This document shows positions 45,605 through 54,060 of a DNA stretch of 64,000 bases, in pieces; the first letter of the stretch is position 1, and the number at the start of each line of letters is the position of its first letter. The notes beneath the pieces are model-generated. The model ran no database searches. It was not told the DNA's origin and saw only the letters and a program-made list of their open reading frames with translations. Location: NCBI RefSeq assembly GCF_001423495.1, contig NZ_LMOG01000021.1:68031-132030 (forward strand), given 5' to 3'. A program made the position numbers and the translations under genes. This DNA is from Xanthomonas sp. Leaf131. Lineage in GTDB: Bacteria > Pseudomonadota > Gammaproteobacteria > Xanthomonadales > Xanthomonadaceae.

Positions 45605-47593
45605 ATGACGCCTGAACTCGGCCAGATCGCACTGATCCTGGCATTGCTGTTGTCGCTGATGCAGGGCGTGTTGCCGCTGATCGGCGCCTGGCGTGGCAAC
45701 ACCACACTGATGGCGGTCGCGCGGCCTGCGGCGGTCGGTCAAGCGGTATTCGTGTGGATGGCGTTCGGCCTGCTCGCCTGGTCGCTGCTGTCGCTGGATT
45801 TTTCGGTGGCCTATGTCGCTGCCAACGCCAATATCGCCCTGCCCTGGTACTACCGTTTCGCTGCGGTGTGGGGCGCGCACGAAGGCTCGTTGCTGCTGTG
45901 GATCGCCATTCTTGCGACATGGACGGTGTTGCTGGCCGCCTTCAGCCGGCATCTGCCGCAGCATTTCGCCGCCCGCGTGCTGGCGGTGCTGGGGCTGGTG
46001 TCGGTGGGTTTTCTCGCCTTCATCCTGCTGACCTCCAACCCGTTCGGGCGGCTGTCGCCGATTCCGCTGGATGGCAACGAGCTCAATCCGGTGCTGCAGG
46101 ACCCGGGCATGACGTTCCACCCGCCTGTGCTGTACACCGGTTACGTCGGCTTCTCGGTGGCGTTCGCGTTTGCGGTGGCGGCCTTGCTGGGCGGCGAGCT
46201 GGAACAGGCCTGGGTGCGCTGGGCGCGGCCGTGGACCAATGTGGCGTGGGCCTGCCTCACCGCCGGCATCGTCGCCGGCAGCTGGTGGGCGTACGCGGAA
46301 CTGGGCTGGGGCGGCTGGTGGTTCTGGGACCCGGTGGAAAACGCCAGTTTCATGCCGTGGCTGGTCGGCACCGCCTTGATCCACACCCAGGCGGTCACCG
46401 AAAAACGCGGCAGCCTGCGTGCGTGGACGATTCTGCTGTCGATCCTGGCGTTCTCGCTGTCGTTGCTGGGCACCTTCCTGGTGCGCTCGGGCGTGCTCAC
46501 CTCGGTGCATGCGTTTGCCGCCGACCCGCGCCGCGGCTTGTACATCCTCATTTTCCTGGTGGCTGTGGTCGGCGGCTCGCTGCTGCTGTACGCCTTGCGC
46601 GCGCCCAAGATCGCCAGCGGCAAACCGTTTGCCGCCGCCTCGCGCGAGACGGCCATTCTGATCGGCAATCTGCTGCTCACCGTGGCCGCCGCGATGGTGT
46701 TGCTGGGCACCTTGTTCCCGCTGATCGCCGACGCGTTCGGCCTGGGCAAGGTCTCGGTCGGCCCGCCCTACTTCGGCTTGCTGTTCCCCTTGCTGATGCT
46801 GCCGGTGGTGCTGTTGCTGCCGTTCGGCCCATACCTGCGCTGGGGCAAGGCCGAGGCGGCGCCGTTGAAGGCACTCGGCACGCGCGCCGGGATCGCGGCG
46901 ATTGCGTGCGCCTTGGTCGGCAGCCTGTTTGCCGATGGTCAACTCAAGGCGATTGCCGGGATCGGTGTCGCTGCGTGGGTGGCGGCAGGCACCGCGCTGT
47001 ACATGCACAAGCGCTGGCGCGAGATGCCGCGCGGGCGGCGTTTTCCGGCTGAAATGGCCGGCATGTTGCTTGCGCATGCCGGCGTGGCGGTATTCGTTGC
47101 CGGCGTGCTGGTGTCCGACAGCCTGTCGGTCGAACGCGATGTGCGGCTGTCGCCCGGCCAGAGCGCGGAGATCGCCGGTTACGCGTTCCGGTTTGACGGC
47201 GTGCAAATGATCGATGGGCCGAACTGGAAGGCCGAACAAGGCAGCGTGCAGGTCAGCCGCAATGGCAAGGTGATCGCGCGGCTGCATCCGCAAAAACGCC
47301 TGTACAGCAGCGAACGCATCCAGACCGAATCGGCGATCGACCCCGGCATCACCCGCGATCTGTATGTCGCCCTCGGCGAGCCCTTGGACGACCAGCACAT
47401 CGAATACGACTGGACCTTGCGGCTGTACTACAAACCCTTCATCCGCTGGATCTGGGCCGGTGGCCTGCTGATGATGCTGGGCGGCTTCGTCAGCGCCTGC
47501 GCACGTCGCTTTCGTGCACCCGCCACTGCCGGCACATCCGTTGCATCGCCGGCACACGACACCGGCGTCATTGCGCAGGAATCGCACGCATGA
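45605..47593 (+). CDS. ccmF: Heme lyase CcmF
   Basis: CcmF with CcmH ligates heme to apocytochrome c. The 662-residue product has about 14 membrane segments. It shows the WWD signature WGGWWFWDPVENASFMPW, heme histidines in WGAHEGSLLLW and LIHTQAVTEKRG, and TFHPPVLYTGYVG. Length is normal for the family. It overlaps ccmG by four bases. The opposite strand is fully open over nearly the same span, but this is codon-bias shadow. Confidence 0.97.
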   Translation: MTPELGQIALILALLLSLMQGVLPLIGAWRGNTTLMAVARPAAVGQAVFVWMAFGLLAWSLLSLDFSVAYVAANANIALPWYYRFAAVWGAHEGSLLLWIAILATWTVLLAAFSRHLPQHFAARVLAVLGLVSVGFLAFILLTSNPFGRLSPIPLDGNELNPVLQDPGMTFHPPVLYTGYVGFSVAFAFAVAALLGGELEQAWVRWARPWTNVAWACLTAGIVAGSWWAYAELGWGGWWFWDPVENASFMPWLVGTALIHTQAVTEKRGSLRAWTILLSILAFSLSLLGTFLVRSGVLTSVHAFAADPRRGLYILIFLVAVVGGSLLLYALRAPKIASGKPFAAASRETAILIGNLLLTVAAAMVLLGTLFPLIADAFGLGKVSVGPPYFGLLFPLLMLPVVLLLPFGPYLRWGKAEAAPLKALGTRAGIAAIACALVGSLFADGQLKAIAGIGVAAWVAAGTALYMHKRWREMPRGRRFPAEMAGMLLAHAGVAVFVAGVLVSDSLSVERDVRLSPGQSAEIAGYAFRFDGVQMIDGPNWKAEQGSVQVSRNGKVIARLHPQKRLYSSERIQTESAIDPGITRDLYVALGEPLDDQHIEYDWTLRLYYKPFIRWIWAGGLLMMLGGFVSACARRFRAPATAGTSVASPAHDTGVIAQESHA

Positions 47594-48132
47594 ACCGTCT
47601 GCTGCCCTTGCTGGGGTTTCTGTTGCTGGCGGCGCTGTTCGGCTTCGGCATCTACTGGACGATGCAACACAACCCGCGCGATGTGCCTTCGCCCCTGATC
47701 GGCAAGCCGGCGCCGGCGTTTTCGCTGCCGCAGCTGGATCAGCCCGAGCGACATGTCAGCCGCGATCAGCTGCTGGGCAAGCCGTATGTGCTCAACGTGT
47801 TTGGCAGCTGGTGCGCCGAATGCGTGCACGAACATCCGGTATTGATGGCGCAGGCCAGCCGGCTCGGTGTGCCGCTAATCGGCTACAACTACAAGGACGC
47901 GCCCGCCGATGCCACGGCGTGGCTTGCGCAATACGGCAACCCGTATGCGCTGGTGATCGCCGATGAAGCCGGCCAGACCGCGATCGATTTCGGTGTCTAC
48001 GGTGCGCCGGAAACGTTTCTGATCGATGCGCAAGGCGTGATCCGTTACAAGCACATCGGCGTGCTCACACCCGATGTCATCAACGACACACTGCTGCCTG
48101 CCATCGCCGCGCTGCCCGAGGGCGCGCGGTGA
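47590..48132 (+). CDS. ccmG: Thiol:disulfide interchange protein CcmG/DsbE
   Basis: CcmG reduces the heme-binding cysteines of apocytochromes before heme attachment. The 180-residue product has an N-terminal membrane anchor (about 4-22) and a thioredoxin fold with the active site FGSWCAECVHEHPVL, GYNYKDAPADATAWL, and GAPETFLIDAQGVI with the cis-Pro region. It is normal in length and coupled to ccmF and ccmH. Confidence 0.96.
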   Translation: MNRLLPLLGFLLLAALFGFGIYWTMQHNPRDVPSPLIGKPAPAFSLPQLDQPERHVSRDQLLGKPYVLNVFGSWCAECVHEHPVLMAQASRLGVPLIGYNYKDAPADATAWLAQYGNPYALVIADEAGQTAIDFGVYGAPETFLIDAQGVIRYKHIGVLTPDVINDTLLPAIAALPEGAR

Positions 48133-48614
48133 TGTCGGCCCGCCCCTGGTGGCGCTGGCACTGGCGCATGCAAGGCAAGCAACTGCGCTTGCTGCTGGTA
48201 TTGCTGCTTGGTGTGCTGCTTGCACCACCGCTGGCGGCGCAGGCAGTGGACCCGCTACCGTTCAAGAACCGCAGCGAAGAAGCGCGTTACCAGCGCTTGA
48301 CCGCACAGCTGCGCTGCCTGGTGTGCCAGAACGAGAACCTGGCCGACTCCAACGCCGCGCTCGCCCGCGATCTGCGCCATCAGGTGTTCGCGCAGATCCA
48401 GGCCGGCCACAGCGACGCGCAGATCAAGCAGTACATGGTCGAGCGCTATTCGGATTTCGTGCTGTACGATCCGCCGGTCAAACGTGGCACCTGGTTGCTG
48501 TGGTTCGGGCCGTTGTTGATGCTGGGTGCCGGTGCAGGCGTGGTGATCCACACCGTGCGCAAACGTGCGCGTGCCGGCACACCGGTGGCGCCGCAAGCCG
48601 GGGAAGAGTGGTGA
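48132..48614 (+). CDS. ccmH: Cytochrome c-type biogenesis protein CcmH
   Basis: CcmH delivers or reduces apocytochrome cysteines in the heme lyase complex. The 160-residue product has a signal or anchor segment (about 16-36), the redox motif LRCLVCQNENLADSNA with the C-x2-C pair, VERYSDFVLYDPP, and a C-terminal membrane helix (about 120-140). The ATG shares its first base with the ccmG stop. An in-frame GTG three bases earlier is possible. Confidence 0.95.
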   Translation: MSARPWWRWHWRMQGKQLRLLLVLLLGVLLAPPLAAQAVDPLPFKNRSEEARYQRLTAQLRCLVCQNENLADSNAALARDLRHQVFAQIQAGHSDAQIKQYMVERYSDFVLYDPPVKRGTWLLWFGPLLMLGAGAGVVIHTVRKRARAGTPVAPQAGEEW

Positions 48615-49324
48615 TGACGGGTTTCTATTTCCTAAGCGCGGCGCTGGTGGTGATCGCACTGCTGGTGTTGCTGGTGCCGCTGCTGCGCCGGCCAACGCGC
48701 CATCGCAGCACACGCTATGCATTGCCGATTGTGCTGGTGCTCGGCTTGCCGATCGCCACCGCCGGCCTGTATCGCCTGGTCGGCGCGCCCGACGCGATCG
48801 CAACGCGGGTGTACGCCGCGCCAGTGCAGCAGACAGTGCAGGCGACGCCTGAGGCGACTGCTGCCGGCAGCACGCAAACACCGGCCACGAGTCCGGCCGA
48901 AGAAGCACAACTGCAGGCGCTGGACTCCTGGCTGCAGCAGGCCAAGGCGCACGCGCAGGAAAACCGTTCGGCAGACGCGCGCGAGGCGTATGCGCAGGCG
49001 CTCAAGCTCGCCCCCGACAACAGCGCTGCCATCGTCGGCTGGATTGCGGCAGACATGGGTACGCGCAGCGACTTCGCCATCGACGCCGCATCGCGCACGC
49101 GCCTGCAACAGGTCATCGCACGCGAGCCGGACCATCAACGTGCTCTGTGGCTGCTCGGCATCAGCGACTTCCAGCAGCAGGACTATAGCGCGGCCACTGA
49201 ACATTGGCGCCGTTTGCATGGCTTGCTGGACACCGGCTCGGCGATGCAGAAAGCGGTCGCGGAAAAAATCGCCGTGGCCGAATCCTTGGCGAGTGCGCGG
49301 CAGGCCAAACGCGCATCGCGCTAA
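48614..49324 (+). CDS. ccmI: Cytochrome c biogenesis TPR protein CcmI
   Basis: The 236-residue product starts MTGFYFLSAALVVIALLVLL. It has two membrane segments (about 5-22 and 38-56), then a periplasmic tetratricopeptide domain (about 105-230) with ADAREAYAQALKLAPDN and DHQRALWLLGISDFQQQ. CcmI holds apocytochromes for the heme lyase. It starts on the ccmH stop (TGATG) and ends the ccm operon. The TPR part is shorter than in E. coli CcmH/CcmI. Confidence 0.9.
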   Translation: MTGFYFLSAALVVIALLVLLVPLLRRPTRHRSTRYALPIVLVLGLPIATAGLYRLVGAPDAIATRVYAAPVQQTVQATPEATAAGSTQTPATSPAEEAQLQALDSWLQQAKAHAQENRSADAREAYAQALKLAPDNSAAIVGWIAADMGTRSDFAIDAASRTRLQQVIAREPDHQRALWLLGISDFQQQDYSAATEHWRRLHGLLDTGSAMQKAVAEKIAVAESLASARQAKRASR

Positions 49325-49334
49325 AAGCAAGAAC

Positions 49335-49650
49335 GGCTGACAAAAATCACTTCACAGCCATCAGGCGGGCGCCGCTGCGCCCAGAGCGCATTATTGCGTC
49401 GATTGCAGAGCGGATGATCTGTGACTTCGCTGCAGGGCCCTTGCCCGCCCACCATCGCAGGACACGCTGCAAGTACGTCCTTGTAAGCTCTTACGCGGCA
49501 TCCATGCCGCGTAAGGTCCCGCGACGGTTGTCTGGTGCGGTGTCCTCGCCGATTGCGGGACCGTGTGGCGGCATGGATGCCGCCACCGAGCCTACAAGGA
49601 CGTACTTGCGGCGTGTCTCGCAAGCGGTGAGGGCACCGCGCCCTCGACTG
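49335..49650. repeat. Large inverted-repeat element, family 2, copy 2
   Basis: This is the more regular copy of the element at 23287-23682. The left half has AAGTACGTCCTTGTA (49471-49485) and hairpin TTACGCGGCAT-CC-ATGCCGCGTAA (49491-49514). The right half has GTGGCGGCAT-GG-ATGCCGCCAC (49565-49586) and TACAAGGACGTACTT (49593-49607), the exact inverse of the first. It lies between the convergent ccmI and sensor-kinase genes. Confidence 0.85.
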
Positions 49651-49864
49651 GCTCACTGGCTGCGGCCGTCCGTGCTGGGGCGAAAGCCTCACTTACGACA
49701 TCAGCGGCTCGATACGCTTCCAAAGAACGATGGGAACCCGTTTGCGATCTGCCATGTCGGCAACGTCTTACCATCGATACAGCATTCAAAAGGTTTTTGT
49801 TAGCCGCTCGGAAACCATGGGCAATCCACAACCGAGTACACGTGGGGTCAACCGTGCTCCGCAC
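49651..49864. other. Intergenic remainder, nothing recognised
   Basis: About 210 bases of lower GC between the repeat and the stop of the sensor kinase. Short frames entering from the repeat are not supported as genes. No promoter is expected, because both neighbours end here. Confidence 0.4.
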
Positions 49865-51937
49865 TCAGGCCGATGGCCCCAGCACTTCGTGCAACTTGCC
49901 GCTGAATTCGCCCAGCGTAAAAGGCTTGGCGATCATGCTCATGCCTTCGCCCAGAAATTCGCCACGATCGCGCGCGGTTTCCGCATAGCCGGTCATGAAG
50001 ATCACTGGCAGATCGCGACGCGACTGGCGTGCGATTTCTGCCAGCTGGCGCCCGTTGAGCCCGGGCAGGCCGACGTCGGTCACCAGCAGATCGATACGTC
50101 GCTGCGAGGCCAGAATCGGCAGTGCGGCGTCCGCATCGGCCACCACATCGGCCTCGTAGCCCAACTCGTTGAGCAACTCGGTGACCAGCAATCGCACCTG
50201 TTCGTCGTCTTCCACCACCAACACCTGCTGGCCCCGTCCCGTAATCACCGCACCGGCCTGCTGGGGCAGCTGCGCTGGCTGCAGCTGTACGCCGGCCGGC
50301 AGGTACAGGCTGACCGTGGTGCCCACGCCCAATGCCGACTCCACCCACACCTGCCCGTTGGATTGCTGCATGAAGCCATAGATCATCGACATGCCCAGGC
50401 CGGTGCCCTGCCCGATCGGCTTGGTGGTGTAGAACGGCTCGAACACGCGTTCCAGCACATCCATCGGCATGCCGGTGCCGCTGTCGGTGACCGACACCAC
50501 TGCATAATTGCCTGGCGCCAGAGTGACGCCACGGCCGAGTTCGAGCGGTTGCGCATCGACCAGCAGATGCCGCGTGGCAATCCGCAATAGACCACCACCG
50601 GGCATGGCATCGCGTGCGTTGATTGCCAGATTGAGCAACGCGCTCTCCAACTGGTTTTCGTCCACGTAGGCCTGCGGCATGTCGGCGTGCAGATCGGTTT
50701 CCAGGCGCACCGATTCGCCCAGCGTGCGCGCCAGCAATTCCTGCAGCGACACCACCAGATCGTTCAGATGCAGATGCCGCGCTTCCAGCGATTGCCGGCG
50801 CGAGAAGGCCAGCAAGCGCTGCGTCAGCGCGGCGGCGCGCAACGCCGAGGCCGAGGCCACATCCAGAAAGCGGCCCAGTCCTTCGGTGCGGCCTTGATCG
50901 ATGCGCAGGCGCGCCAGATCCAGCGCGGACAAAATGCCGGTCAACATGTTGTTGAAGTCGTGCGCGATACCGCCGGTCAACTGGCCCACTGCCTCCATCT
51001 TCTGCGCCTGGCGCAGCGCGTCTTCGCTGGATTCGCGCGCCTGCATCTGCTGCTGCAACTCGGCGGTGCGCTCGGCCACCTTGACCTCGAGCAGATTGGC
51101 CTGCTGCTGGATCGATTCCAGCGCCAGCGCGCGTGCGGTGATGTCGGTTGCGAAGACATGGAAACCATCCACATCGCCGTTGACATCCAGGCGCGGCATG
51201 TAGCGGATCTCCGCATCGCGGCGGCGCCCATCGGTATGCGGCCAGCTCGCTTCCACCGTCAGCGTCTGCCCGGCCAGCGCCGCCTCGATCCACGCGCGGC
51301 GCTCTTCCACCACCGCAGGTCCGACCACATCCACCAACGGCCGCCCGATCACGTCGGCAGGCGGGATGCCGATCCAGTCTTCGTAGGAGCGGTTGGCAAA
51401 GCGGTAGACCAGGTTCTTGTCGATAAAGGCGATCAACACCGGCAACGCATCGGTGACGCGACGCAGCTCGGCTTCGCTCAATGCAAGCGCGGCCTTGCTT
51501 TCGGCCAGCTGCGCCATCTGGTCGCGGATGACAAACTGCTTCTGCCGCGAGCGCAACGCAATCGAAATGGCGCTCAGCAACGACGCCGAACTCAGCGGCC
51601 GCTCCAGCTCGATGACGTTGGTCAGCTCGGCCGGCAACGTGGCCTGACGCCCGTTGTGGGTTCCGCGCGGGGCGCGCAGCAGCACGAACGGAATGTCCGA
51701 CCACGCCGCCTGGCCCCGCAGGATGTGCGTCAACTGCTGCAGATCGCCGCCGATCACCTCTTCAGTCAAGACCACCACGCCCGACGCATCGAGCAGTTCG
51801 TCCGCCAGCGCAGCCAACGACACATAGACCCGACGCGTCAGCCCGCGCTGGCCAACGATGCCGGCAATGCTTTCGGCGTCGCGCCCGAACGGCGCAATGA
51901 TGTGGACGATGGACCCGTCCGGGTCACGGGTAGTCAA
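49865..51937 (-). CDS. Hybrid sensor histidine kinase with PAS and receiver domains
   Basis: The product has about 690 residues when started at the TTG at 51937, which overlaps the kaiC-like stop by 14 bases; a TTG at 51970 is the alternative. In order it has a degenerate receiver-like N-terminus (about 10-130), a PAS domain (about 155-270, FANRSYEDWIGIPPADVIG), a coiled coil, the phosphoacceptor region GGIAHDFNNMLTGIL (His near 326), and an HATPase with NLAINARDAMPGGG and GTGLGMSMIYGFMQQS. The C-terminal receiver has VLVVEDDEQVR, acceptor Asp in DLLVTDVGLPG and FMTGYAE. No membrane segment is seen, so it is cytoplasmic and coupled to the KaiC-like gene. Confidence 0.92.
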   Translation of the reverse strand: MTTRDPDGSIVHIIAPFGRDAESIAGIVGQRGLTRRVYVSLAALADELLDASGVVVLTEEVIGGDLQQLTHILRGQAAWSDIPFVLLRAPRGTHNGRQATLPAELTNVIELERPLSSASLLSAISIALRSRQKQFVIRDQMAQLAESKAALALSEAELRRVTDALPVLIAFIDKNLVYRFANRSYEDWIGIPPADVIGRPLVDVVGPAVVEERRAWIEAALAGQTLTVEASWPHTDGRRRDAEIRYMPRLDVNGDVDGFHVFATDITARALALESIQQQANLLEVKVAERTAELQQQMQARESSEDALRQAQKMEAVGQLTGGIAHDFNNMLTGILSALDLARLRIDQGRTEGLGRFLDVASASALRAAALTQRLLAFSRRQSLEARHLHLNDLVVSLQELLARTLGESVRLETDLHADMPQAYVDENQLESALLNLAINARDAMPGGGLLRIATRHLLVDAQPLELGRGVTLAPGNYAVVSVTDSGTGMPMDVLERVFEPFYTTKPIGQGTGLGMSMIYGFMQQSNGQVWVESALGVGTTVSLYLPAGVQLQPAQLPQQAGAVITGRGQQVLVVEDDEQVRLLVTELLNELGYEADVVADADAALPILASQRRIDLLVTDVGLPGLNGRQLAEIARQSRRDLPVIFMTGYAETARDRGEFLGEGMSMIAKPFTLGEFSGKLHEVLGPSA

Positions 51938-53438
51938 TGGGACGATCCAGCAACGGCGCAGCGTCTCCAACGAACTGCGGCGTGCCGGTCAGCACACCGT
52001 GGAATTTTTCCAGCGGCTCGCTCAACTGGATGCCGCCGACCCCGATGCGCAACTCGCGGATCGAATCCTCATGCGCACCGCTACGATTCTTGATCACCGA
52101 CAAGGCCTTGCGAATGCGCCCTTGCGCTTCGAAGAAGCGGAACAGGATGACGGTGTCGGCCATGTACGAGATGTTGAGGTTGCCGGTCGACATGGTGCCC
52201 ACCAGCCCGTGCTGCGGATTGATCAGGAACGTGGTGACGCCGCTCTGGTTGAGATACGACAACAACTCGTGCATCTGCAGCATCAGCTGCTTTTCCTGCG
52301 GCATCGACGACAGATAGCCGTTGAGGCTGTCGATCACCAACACCCGGCACTTGCGCTCTTCCACACTGGCACGCACCGCCCAGGCGAACTCGCCAGGCGT
52401 CAACTCGGCCGGGTCCATCTGATGCAATTCCAGCAAGCCCGAGTCCAGGTGCTTCTGCAAATCCATGCCCAGGCTCGCCGCACGCGTCAGCAAGGTGCCG
52501 GTGCGCTCGTCAAACTCCAGGATGCAGCAGTGTTCGCCGCGCTCGCAGGCAGCGGTGACGTACTGCAGCGCGATATTGGTCTTGCCCGAGCCGGCAGGGC
52601 CGGTCAGCAAGGTACTGGTGCCGCGTAGCGGGCCGCCGTGCAGCAATGCATCGATGCGCTCCACCCCGCTCGGCACCGCATCGCCAACGAAGGGCACATG
52701 GTGATCGGAAGCGATCAGCCGCGGGTAGATCCGCATGCCACCGGTGGTGATCGTCAGATCGTGAAAGCCGGCGATGAAATCCACGCCGCGCAATTTCTGC
52801 ACCTGCATGCGCCGACGCGCTGCGCCGAAGTCCAGCGTCATGCGCTCCAGCGAAATCACCCCGTGACACAGGCTGTGCAGATGCGCATCGCGCTGGCCGT
52901 GCTCGCCGGTGAGGTCGTCCACCAGAATCACGGTGATGTTGCGCGGTGCGAAGAACTGCTTGAGCGCCAGTACCTGCCGGCGATAGCGCAGCGAATCCTG
53001 CGCCAGCAGGCGCAACTCGGACAGCGAATCGAATACCACCCGGGTCGGCTTGACCCGATCGATCTCGGCCTGGATGAGCTTGATGGTGCCGTCCAGTTCC
53101 ATTTCCCACGGATGCAGGATGGACTGCTGACGCCCGTCGCCCAGGAACGCCTCGGCCGAGGCCAGCTCGAAAATGTGCAGCGCATCCAGCGACCAATGAT
53201 GCGAGGCGGCCACCTCGTTGAGCTCGTCGAGGGTTTCCGACAAGGTGACATACAGACAGTTTTCGCCCTTGGCCGCGCCATCCAGCAGGAATTGCAATGC
53301 CAGCGTCGTCTTGCCCGAGCCCGGCTGGCCTTCCAGCAAATACAGCCGATTGGCCGGCAGGCCATTGCGAAGAATCGTGTCCAGCCCGGTCGTGCCGGTG
53401 GTAATGCGGTTTGCAATCATCGGCGTAAAGTTCCCCAT
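51924..53438 (-). CDS. KaiC-like double-domain RecA-type ATPase
   Basis: The 504-residue product (start at ATGGGG, 53438; an ATG at 53420 with GGGGAA upstream is possible) has two KaiC domains. The first has P-loop GQPGSGKTT, Glu segment VTLSETLDEL and Walker B VVFDSLSEL; the second has GPAGSGKTN, LEFDERTG and VLVIDSLNGYLSS. KaiC-like proteins outside cyanobacteria often pair with histidine kinases and act in stress or signalling rather than a clock; KaiA and KaiB are absent here. The gene is coupled to the hybrid kinase downstream and lies beside an 18-bp palindrome. Confidence 0.92.
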   Translation of the reverse strand: MGNFTPMIANRITTGTTGLDTILRNGLPANRLYLLEGQPGSGKTTLALQFLLDGAAKGENCLYVTLSETLDELNEVAASHHWSLDALHIFELASAEAFLGDGRQQSILHPWEMELDGTIKLIQAEIDRVKPTRVVFDSLSELRLLAQDSLRYRRQVLALKQFFAPRNITVILVDDLTGEHGQRDAHLHSLCHGVISLERMTLDFGAARRRMQVQKLRGVDFIAGFHDLTITTGGMRIYPRLIASDHHVPFVGDAVPSGVERIDALLHGGPLRGTSTLLTGPAGSGKTNIALQYVTAACERGEHCCILEFDERTGTLLTRAASLGMDLQKHLDSGLLELHQMDPAELTPGEFAWAVRASVEERKCRVLVIDSLNGYLSSMPQEKQLMLQMHELLSYLNQSGVTTFLINPQHGLVGTMSTGNLNISYMADTVILFRFFEAQGRIRKALSVIKNRSGAHEDSIRELRIGVGGIQLSEPLEKFHGVLTGTPQFVGDAAPLLDRPIDYP

Positions 53439-53449
53439 AGCGTTCAATT

Positions 53450-53467
53450 TATCACGCGCGCGTGATA
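53450..53467. promoter_or_regulatory. 18-bp perfect palindrome before the KaiC-like gene
   Basis: TATCACGCG followed directly by CGCGTGATA, positions 53450-53467. It starts 12 bases before the KaiC-like ATG and lies in the divergent region shared with the response-regulator gene. Its place suits an operator for a dimeric regulator; which one is unknown. Confidence 0.45.
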
Positions 53468-53646
53468 GGCCGGTGCGCGCAAATGAACTGATCAGCTTGC
53501 TCTGCTCGAAGCGCAGAGGTGCTGCTTGCAGCAGCCGACGCCATCGTGGCGCCGCTTTTGTGACAAATCCGACACCCCCGTCACACGCGCCGGCTTAGCG
53601 TTGCGCGTGCAGCACATGACGTTGTGGCAATCGTTCGAGGGCAGTG

Positions 53647-54021
53647 GTGAATCAGGCATCAAGCACTAGGCGTATCTTGCTGGTCGAAGACGACGATGCG
53701 ATTCGCGCAATGACCGAAGATATTCTGGGCGATGAGGGCTACCAGGTGGTCGCCACCGCCGACGCCGAGCACGCGCTGGAACAGCTGAGCACGGCATGTC
53801 CGTTCGATCTGTTGTTGTCCGACATCTGCCTGCCTGGCATGAACGGCCGCGACCTGGCCGACAAGGCCCGCTGCCTCTATCCCGCACTGCCCATCGTGTT
53901 CATGACCGGCTACGCAGGCGCGATCGCCAAGCGGGCCGACTTTCTGGATACCGGCATGCGTCTGCTGACCAAGCCATTTTCGTTGCGCGATCTGCTGGGC
54001 ATCGTGCAGACCACGCTGTAA
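53647..54021 (+). CDS. CheY-like single-domain response regulator
   Basis: The 124-residue product, started at the GTG with GAGG six bases upstream (53647; a GTG at 53644 is adjacent), is a lone receiver domain. ILLVEDDDAIRAMTEDIL carries the acidic pocket, DLLLSDICLPGMNGRDL the acceptor Asp, FMTGYAG the Thr-type switch and LTKPFSLRDLL the conserved Lys. It closely resembles the receivers of the two neighbouring hybrid kinases and could shuttle phosphate between them. No output domain is present. Confidence 0.92.
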   Translation: MNQASSTRRILLVEDDDAIRAMTEDILGDEGYQVVATADAEHALEQLSTACPFDLLLSDICLPGMNGRDLADKARCLYPALPIVFMTGYAGAIAKRADFLDTGMRLLTKPFSLRDLLGIVQTTL

Positions 54022-54060
54022 CGGCGCCAAACGATCGCGCCATCCGGTACAGATCCGCGA

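Noticed and set aside
45569-47587. 672-residue open frame opposite ccmF.
   Set aside because: Low-complexity Gln/Arg/His-rich product typical of antisense frames; ccmF is certain.
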